Shown here one piece after another: positions 63,189-64,000 of a stretch of 64,000 nucleotides of DNA. Below the pieces are notes generated by a model, which searched no databases, had not been told where the DNA came from, and saw nothing but the letters and a program-made list of their open reading frames with translations. The DNA is from Massilia sp. KIM. Its GTDB lineage: Bacteria > Pseudomonadota > Gammaproteobacteria > Burkholderiales > Burkholderiaceae_D. Positions within the stretch are counted from its first letter, which is position 1. Every line of letters begins with the position of its first letter. The stretch is taken from the NCBI RefSeq assembly GCF_002007115.1, contig NZ_MVAD01000001.1, forward strand, positions 434,001-498,000, given 5' to 3'. Made by a program: the position numbers and the translations under genes.

Positions 63189-64000
63189 ATGGCAACGCGT
63201 GAACAGCAAATCAGCCAGCTCCAACAAGACTGGGACACCAATCCGCGCTGGAAAGGCGTGACCCGCAACTACAGCGCGGCCGACGTCGTGCGCCTGCGCG
63301 GCTCGCTGCAGATCGAGCACACCCTGGCCAAGCGCGGCGCCGAAAAGCTCTGGGACCTGGTCAACGAGGAGCCCTACGTCCACGCACTGGGCGCCCTGAC
63401 CGGCAACCAGGCCATGCAGCAGGTGAAGGCCGGCCTGAAGGCCATCTACCTCTCCGGCTGGCAGGTCGCGGGCGACGCCAACCTGGCCGGCGAGATGTAC
63501 CCCGACCAGTCGCTGTACCCGGCCAACTCGGTGCCCAGCGTGGTCCGCCGCATCAACAACACCTTCCAGCGCGCCGACCAGATCCAATGGTCCGAGGGTA
63601 AGGACGAGATCGACTTCTTCGCCCCCATCGTGGCCGACGCCGAAGCCGGTTTCGGTGGCGTGCTCAACGCCTTCGAGCTGATGAAGTCCATGATCGAGGC
63701 GGGCGCCGCCGGCGTGCACTTCGAGGACCAGCTGGCCTCGGTCAAGAAGTGCGGCCACATGGGCGGCAAGGTGCTGGTGCCGACCCGCGAAGCGGTCGAA
63801 AAACTCAACGCGGCGCGCCTGGCGGCCGACGTCATGGGCACCCCGACCCTGGTCATCGCCCGCACCGACGCCGAGGCCGCCGACCTGCTCACCTCCGACG
63901 TGGACGACAACGACCGCGAGTTCTGCACCGGCGAGCGTACCGTCGAGGGCTTCTTCCGCGTGCGCCCCGGCCTCGAGCAGGCGATCTCGCGCGGCCTGGC
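63189..64000 (+). CDS. aceA: Isocitrate lyase, N-terminal 270 residues (runs off the window)
   Basis: The protein starts [16 protein letters not shown] after an AGGAG site. It has the ICL features [10 protein letters not shown], the metal-binding [12 protein letters not shown] and the catalytic loop [14 protein letters not shown] with Cys. It splits isocitrate to succinate and glyoxylate in the glyoxylate shunt. The reading frame is open to the window end. Confidence 0.97.
   Translation, partial: MATREQQISQLQQDWDTNPRWKGVTRNYSAADVVRLRGSLQIEHTLAKRGAEKLWDLVNEEPYVHALGALTGNQAMQQVKAGLKAIYLSGWQVAGDANLAGEMYPDQSLYPANSVPSVVRRINNTFQRADQIQWSEGKDEIDFFAPIVADAEAGFGGVLNAFELMKSMIEAGAAGVHFEDQLASVKKCGHMGGKVLVPTREAVEKLNAARLAADVMGTPTLVIARTDAEAADLLTSDVDDNDREFCTGERTVEGFFRVRPGLEQAISRGL

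Overview
The window joins two kinds of DNA. Positions 1 to about 33,700 are most of a Mu-like transposable prophage. Positions of about 34,500 to 64,000 are high-GC chromosome of a beta-proteobacterium, most likely Massilia or another Oxalobacteraceae. The host guess rests on an EarP/EF-P pair with the Arg32 form of EF-P, two PEP-CTERM proteins, an orphan TssQ-type lipoprotein gene, the SbcCD, DbpA, ClpB and isocitrate lyase genes and a very GC-rich coding style. It is inference, not a database result.

The prophage lies with its early (c) end to the right. A plus-strand repressor (32869-33402) diverges from the minus-strand early operon: Ner, a CII-like regulator, a DDE transposase (MuA type), an AAA+ ATPase (MuB type), several small regulators, DUF3164, GemA and Mor. 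A hairpin and palindromic sites separate Mor from the late genes: holin, transglycosylase, nested Rz/Rz1, TraR/DksA zinc finger, small and large terminase, portal, gpF and gpG. Two cargo genes follow (an unknown protein and a D12-class adenine methylase). Then come the protease with a nested scaffold start, decoration protein, gpT capsid, connector proteins, tail tube, a frameshifted tail chaperone, a 1,734-residue tape measure, a minor tail protein and a seven-bladed beta-propeller fibre. The lack of sheath or baseplate genes up to the tape measure points to a B3/D3112-like siphovirus with a Mu head. The other phage end is outside the window.

Between the phage and the host genes lies about 1 kb without a convincing gene. 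It holds the presumed phage terminus and a 110-bp tandem repeat of about five decaying copies. Next is a compact three-gene minus-strand operon (34506-37644): a glycine/glutamine-rich protein made of three copies of one ~53-residue unit, a stand-alone I9-propeptide-like protein and a signal-less S8 subtilase. This is the best candidate here for an undescribed system.

The rest is housekeeping: earP-efp, a Tat-exported amidase, a kinase-like protein with a TssQ-type lipoprotein, dbpA, initiator tRNA, a methyltransferase, sbcDC, an AlkX-type glycosylase, a DUF349 protein with a 9-bp minisatellite, moaE, crcB, a YiaA-like protein, clpB behind a clear sigma-32 promoter, two paralogous PEP-CTERM proteins and the start of aceA.
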